The notes below the pieces were generated by a model, which was not told where the DNA came from, made no database searches, and saw only the letters and a list, made by a program, of their open reading frames with translations. A program made the translations under genes and the position numbers. From assembly GCF_009455685.1 (NCBI RefSeq), contig NZ_QPES01000001.1, positions 2,666,001 to 2,730,000 on the forward strand: a DNA stretch of 64,000 nt, written 5' to 3'. Origin of the DNA: Paraburkholderia hayleyella (GTDB lineage Bacteria; Pseudomonadota; Gammaproteobacteria; Burkholderiales; Burkholderiaceae). Below are positions 60,100 through 64,000 of the stretch, piece by piece (position 1 is the stretch's first letter; the number at the start of each line of letters is the position of its first letter).

Positions 60100-61557
60100 A
60101 TGCACTCCAACACCGTTCATCCGTGTGATGAGCGGCTGCCCACCGGGCAGTTGCTGACACTCGGTATTCAGCACGTACTGGTCATGTATGCCGGCGCTGT
60201 CGCCGTGCCACTGATCATTGGCAGTGCGCTCAGTTTGCCGAAAGACCAAATCGCTTTTCTTATTAGTGCCGATCTCTTTTGCTGCGGTATCGCCACCCTG
60301 ATCCAGACGCTTGGCCTGTGGATCTTCGGCATTCGCCTGCCAGTCATCATGGGCTGTACATTCGCTGCGGTAGGGCCAATGGTGGCTATTGGCGTGAATC
60401 CGCAGCTCGGCATTCTGGATGTCTTCGGCGCGACCATGGCCGCCGGGCTGATCGGTATTTTCCTCGCCCCGGCCATTGGCAAGCTGCTGCGCTTTTTCCC
60501 GCCCGTCGTCGTGGGTACGGTGATTGCCGTGATCGGGCTATCGCTGATGGAAGTCGGCATCAACTGGGCGGCAGGCGGCTCGGGCAATCCCGATTACGGC
60601 AACCCGCTCTATCTGGGCTTGTCGTTTATCGTCCTGATGCTGATCCTGCTGATCAACAAGTTTGGCAGAGGCTTCGTGGCCAATATTTCGGTGCTGCTCG
60701 GTATCGTCGCGGGCTTCGTGCTGGCCGCCCTGCTGGGCCACGTCAGCTTTGACGGTGTAACCAGCGCGCCATGGCTCGGCATCGTGATGCCCTTTCATTT
60801 CGGCTGGCCGCATTTCGATCCACTCGCCATTGCCACGATGCTCACCGTCATGTTTGTCACCTTCATTGAATCGACCGGCATGTTCCTCGCCGTGGGCGAC
60901 ATGGTCGATCGTCCGGTCGATCAAAAAGCGCTGGTACGTGGCTTGCGTGTCGATGGGCTAGGCACGCTAATCGGCGGCATCTTCAATTCGTTCCCCCACA
61001 CCTCGTTTTCACAGAATGTCGGCCTGATTGGGGTGACGGGTGTCAAAAGCCGTTTCGTCTGCGCGACTGGCGGTGTGATTCTCGTGTTGCTCGGACTTTT
61101 TCCCAAGATGGCTCAAGTGGTCGCATCGGTGCCCCCGTTCGTGCTGGGTGGCGCAGGCATTGTGATGTTCGGCATGGTGGCGGCAAACGGTATCAAGGTA
61201 CTGTCGAAAGTCGATTTCGTCGGCAATCACCATAACCTGTTCATCGTTGCAGTCAGCGTCGGCCTGGGGCTAGTACCCGTGGTTTCGCCGCATTTCTTCT
61301 CGCGTTTGCCGAATGCGCTGTCACCCCTGCTGCACAGCGGAATCTTGCTGGCCTCGGCTTCCGCTGTCTTGCTAAACCTGATTTTTAACGGCACCAAGGA
61401 CGAGCGCGCGGCCAAGAAAGCCATCGGTGATGCCGGACGGGATGTAGGCAGTCGTGGCGGCCGGCGCGGCAGCCAACACGGTGAAAAAGCGGAAATCGAA
61501 CTCATTACGGCAGCGCCCGACGAACAGCTTCATACGGCCAAAGTTCGCCCTAACTAA
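60100..61557 (+). CDS. NCS2 family xanthine/uracil permease
   Basis: A 485-residue inner-membrane symporter with about 12-14 hydrophobic segments. The family signature region (FVTFIESTGMFLAVGDM, then GTLIGGIFNSFPHTSFSQNVGLIGVTGVKSRFV) and N-terminal GIQHVLVMYAGAVAVPLIIG place it with xanthine and purine:H+ symporters. The C-terminal tail is charged and cytoplasmic. The start at 60100 has GGAGAG 6 bases upstream; an ATG five codons earlier contains that site. It has no catabolic gene next to it. Confidence 0.9.
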   Translation: MHSNTVHPCDERLPTGQLLTLGIQHVLVMYAGAVAVPLIIGSALSLPKDQIAFLISADLFCCGIATLIQTLGLWIFGIRLPVIMGCTFAAVGPMVAIGVNPQLGILDVFGATMAAGLIGIFLAPAIGKLLRFFPPVVVGTVIAVIGLSLMEVGINWAAGGSGNPDYGNPLYLGLSFIVLMLILLINKFGRGFVANISVLLGIVAGFVLAALLGHVSFDGVTSAPWLGIVMPFHFGWPHFDPLAIATMLTVMFVTFIESTGMFLAVGDMVDRPVDQKALVRGLRVDGLGTLIGGIFNSFPHTSFSQNVGLIGVTGVKSRFVCATGGVILVLLGLFPKMAQVVASVPPFVLGGAGIVMFGMVAANGIKVLSKVDFVGNHHNLFIVAVSVGLGLVPVVSPHFFSRLPNALSPLLHSGILLASASAVLLNLIFNGTKDERAAKKAIGDAGRDVGSRGGRRGSQHGEKAEIELITAAPDEQLHTAKVRPN

Positions 61558-62180
61558 CCACCCTGAATCATCGCCCAAGTGCCGGAGAGGCGGCGCGTTG
61601 CAGGATTTGACGGAACACACGAAACAAATTTTCCCGCAGCAGAAAGAACAGGCTCTACGCGCCGGAAATTGATATCCGGCCAAGGGCAAAACGCCTTACG
61701 CCATACAAATTGGGCGTCAAGGTGTCAATGGCGGCACACAGGGCAGAGCGTGTGGTGAGGCGCGCTCTGCCAGGCAATCCGTACGGCGGCCACACGCTGG
61801 CCGACGCGGGAGCCTAAGCAGCGATCTTGAGTGTGCCAGAAATCACCATCGAGCCAGCCACGGGCCAATAAAGGCCAATGGCAAACCCGATAGAAGCTGA
61901 CTGAAAGATGAAGGACGCGTGGGCAATGTAATCCACGCGCTACCGGCCACAAGCCTGCGGATAATTTCCGTAAGGCTGTGGCTTCTTCACGTCCTCGTTC
62001 TAATCACCCTGGCAAACCGCTCATTTGCCACCCCCTCCCTCGCATAAACGGCTAATGCCGGCAAACGAATTGTTCACGGCCGATCGGATATCGGCAGTTC
62101 AATGATTGCGACGACGCTTGCCTGATCGTCGCTGCATTACCTGACTTCATCCGTTTTCATTCAACTCACCAGAGAGAAAA
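61558..62180. other. Gene-free interval before the decarboxylase
   Basis: About 620 bases. A short minus-strand frame (61725-61952) ends with a CPVC pair that could be the tail of a decayed zinc-finger protein or transposase, but no clear relative is recognised. The composition becomes more AT-rich towards 62180. Confidence 0.45.
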
Positions 62181-63587
62181 ATGACATTTGAAACCAAAAG
62201 CCTTCAAGTATTTCAAGAAGCACTAACTCAACTAAACGCCAGCTTTAACTACCTGCCAAAGCTCGATCAATCGGTTGATTTAACGGCCATTCGCCCCGTG
62301 ATGCTGGAAGTCGCCAAACGGATGGAAAACAACTATCCGTACCATCATCCGATGTATGCCGGCCAGATGCTTAAGCCTCCAACGGAAATCGCCCGTCTTG
62401 CTTACATGCTCTCGCTCTGGCTCAACCCCAACAATCATGATCTGGACGGTGGCAAAGCAAGTTCAGCAATGGAGAAGGAAGCCGTGGCGGAGCTTGCCGG
62501 AATATTCGGCTGGACAACTCATTTGGGGCATCTGTGCAGCGGTGGAACCATGGCCAACCTCGAGGGTTTGTGGATCGCCAGGAATTTGCATCCGACGAAA
62601 AAAATCGTTGCTTCCGCGCAAGCGCATTACGCTCACGCCAGGATAAGTGGAGTGCTTCGCATTCCGTTTCTATCAATAGAATGTGATAGCCGTGCCCGGA
62701 TGGATATCAATGTATTGCAACGGCTCTTGCAGGAAGAAGAGATTGGTACCGTGGTTGTGAGCATGGGAACGACAGCAACGGGTTCCGTTGATCCTTTACC
62801 GCAAATCCTTGAACTGCAAGCGCAATATGGTTTCCGTATTCATGCCGATGCGGCATATGGCGGGTATTTCTCCCTCACGGACAATCTTGATCCTGAAACC
62901 AGGGCTGCGTTTGATTGCCTGAACAAAGTCGATTCCCTTGTGATTGATCCGCATAAACACGGACTCCAGCCTTACGGTTGTGGCTGCATCCTCTTCAAGG
63001 ACCCCTCCGTGGGCAGGTTTTACAAGCATGATTCGCCCTATACGTACTTTAGTTCCGATGAACTCCATTTGGGCGAGATCAGCCTGGAATGTTCCAGAGC
63101 CGGCGCCTCAGCCGTTGCCTTATGGGCAACCCAAAAGCTACTGCCTTTAATTCGGGGTGGAACCTTTGCCTCTTCTCTCAGCAAGTCGCGGGAAGCAGCG
63201 CTTGCTTTATTTGACAAACTGAAAAGTGACCGCCGTTTTATCGTTGCTTTTCGTCCGCAGTTAGACATTGTTTTTTGGGCGGTTAAATCCGGTAGCGCAA
63301 GCGAATCGTCACGACTGGCTAGAGAAATATTTAAACGGTCTAATGAACAAAATCTTCATCTGGCGCTTGCGAGTATGCCCAGAAAGCTATTTGCAGCAAC
63401 AGAAGGCGAGATCATCAATTGGGATCAGGATTACGTAGTTTGTCTGCGCTCCGCCCTGATGAAACCGGAACATCTGGACTGGGTAGACCACATCTGGCAT
63501 TCACTCGATGCGGTAACAACAGACGCATTGTCCGCGGCCAGGGCAACGCCACTACAACACATACACGATGCGACTTTAGACGCGTAA
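62181..63587 (+). CDS. PLP-dependent group II amino acid decarboxylase
   Basis: A 468-residue fold-type I PLP enzyme of the group II decarboxylases (aromatic amino acid, glutamate, tyrosine or aspartate). Visible motifs are GHLCSGGTMANLEGLWIARN, the cofactor His in SAQAHYAHA, the Asp in IHADAAYGGYF and the PLP Lys in SLVIDPHKHGLQPYGCG. It removes CO2 from an amino acid; the substrate is not clear. The ATG follows AGAGAG. It lies 26 bases before a GNAT-like gene, so the two may make and acylate an amine. GC is lower than in core genes. Confidence 0.85.
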   Translation: MTFETKSLQVFQEALTQLNASFNYLPKLDQSVDLTAIRPVMLEVAKRMENNYPYHHPMYAGQMLKPPTEIARLAYMLSLWLNPNNHDLDGGKASSAMEKEAVAELAGIFGWTTHLGHLCSGGTMANLEGLWIARNLHPTKKIVASAQAHYAHARISGVLRIPFLSIECDSRARMDINVLQRLLQEEEIGTVVVSMGTTATGSVDPLPQILELQAQYGFRIHADAAYGGYFSLTDNLDPETRAAFDCLNKVDSLVIDPHKHGLQPYGCGCILFKDPSVGRFYKHDSPYTYFSSDELHLGEISLECSRAGASAVALWATQKLLPLIRGGTFASSLSKSREAALALFDKLKSDRRFIVAFRPQLDIVFWAVKSGSASESSRLAREIFKRSNEQNLHLALASMPRKLFAATEGEIINWDQDYVVCLRSALMKPEHLDWVDHIWHSLDAVTTDALSAARATPLQHIHDATLDA

Positions 63588-63613
63588 CCGTTTACCAAAG
63601 CGGAGAAATACCC

Positions 63614-64000
63614 ATGATTACGACCCTGAATAATGACTGGCGAGACCCGGCCATTGACTGTCTGACACGCCAGTTTTGCGAAGCAGAACCATTAACGGCC
63701 TGCCTGAACGTACCGAAAAATGATTTTAAAAAATTTGTTTCGCCCATTGTGGACCAGGCAATAGAGGCCAAACTGTCGACGATTGCGATATCACCCAAAA
63801 ATGAATTTGTCGGTATTGTTATCGCCCACGACTACTCGATCCCATTGGCTATGCCCGACAAAATACCGGATAGCATGGCTCCGATAGTTGAATTGCTGGA
63901 TCAGATTAGCCATTCTATTGAGCAGCCGGCACTTGGAGCCGACAAAATATTGCATATATTTACGGCTGCCATGGAACCGGGAAATTCATCCGAATCACAA
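63614..64000 (+). CDS. GNAT-like N-acetyltransferase, 3' truncated by the window
   Basis: The open frame runs from an ATG at 63614 to the window end (129 codons). GGAG lies 8 bases before the start. The N-terminal part (DPAIDCLTRQFCEAEPLTACLN, then TIAISPKNEFVGIVIAH) resembles the first half of GNAT acetyltransferases, especially the arylalkylamine (AANAT) type, where EPL after a Phe is common. The acetyl-CoA motif A lies beyond the window. Next to a decarboxylase, acylation of a freshly made amine is the natural guess. AT-rich like its neighbour. Confidence 0.6.
   Translation, partial: MITTLNNDWRDPAIDCLTRQFCEAEPLTACLNVPKNDFKKFVSPIVDQAIEAKLSTIAISPKNEFVGIVIAHDYSIPLAMPDKIPDSMAPIVELLDQISHSIEQPALGADKILHIFTAAMEPGNSSESQ

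Noticed and set aside
61725..61952. 75-codon minus-strand frame ending in CPVCRH, possible transposase tail
   Set aside because: A single Cys pair is not enough; no inverted repeats or other transposase motifs around it.

Overview
The window comes from a high-GC beta-proteobacterium of the Burkholderia/Paraburkholderia/Mycetohabitans group (Burkholderiaceae). This rests on the core gene order sodB-xseA-lpxK-trm112-kdsB-adk, then murJ-rpsT, argF-argG-murB-yajQ-plsY-ybaK and xerD-ogt-queG-tsaE-amiC, and on the close fit of each protein to that family. The genus cannot be fixed from the sequence alone. No tRNA, rRNA, CRISPR array or intact insertion sequence was seen.

Region by region. 0-4 kb: the end of a multi-haem cytochrome c, a drug-type MFS exporter and a glutaryl-CoA dehydrogenase-like enzyme. 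4.1-11.1 kb: a compact, visibly AT-rich, leftward three-gene cluster: a one-module polyketide synthase (KS-DH-ACP, no AT, KR or TE), an AMP-forming acyl ligase with an unrecognised 200-residue C-terminal domain, and a thioester-reductase-like SDR fused to an alpha/beta hydrolase with a Cys in the nucleophile elbow. This is the best candidate for an undescribed biosynthetic system. It is followed by about 1 kb of AT-rich DNA with no supported gene. 12-45.6 kb: mostly core genes for nucleobase uptake, superoxide defence, DNA repair, lipid A/KDO, adenylate kinase, peptidoglycan flippase, ribosomal protein S20, arginine synthesis, phospholipid synthesis, site-specific recombination, queuosine and t6A tRNA modification, cell separation and methionine sulfoxide repair. 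45.6-48.2 kb: a low-GC island carrying a restriction-modification system (HTH controller, PD-(D/E)XK-type nuclease, DNA methyltransferase) with a perfect inverted repeat before the controller. 48.2-51.6 kb: a flavin reductase and the kynurenine pathway (kynR, kynU, kynA, but no kynB). 51.7-54.1 kb: a large, AT-richer, unrecognised helical protein. 54.2-57.4 kb: a zur-znuA-znuC-znuB zinc uptake operon in which the ATPase has a His-rich tail. 57.5-59.4 kb: glutathione-dependent formaldehyde detoxification. 60.1-61.6 kb: an NCS2 nucleobase permease. 62.2 kb to the end: a PLP-dependent decarboxylase followed by a truncated GNAT-like acetyltransferase, also of lower GC.

A recurring feature of the core region is short perfect tandem repeats (units of 8-13 bp, 3-7 copies) between genes and once inside a gene start (xerD), each with an unrelated unit. 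This suggests frequent slippage or expansion in this genome.

Coordinates of coding regions use the start codon judged most likely from ribosome binding sites, overlaps and family length; alternatives are given where they matter.
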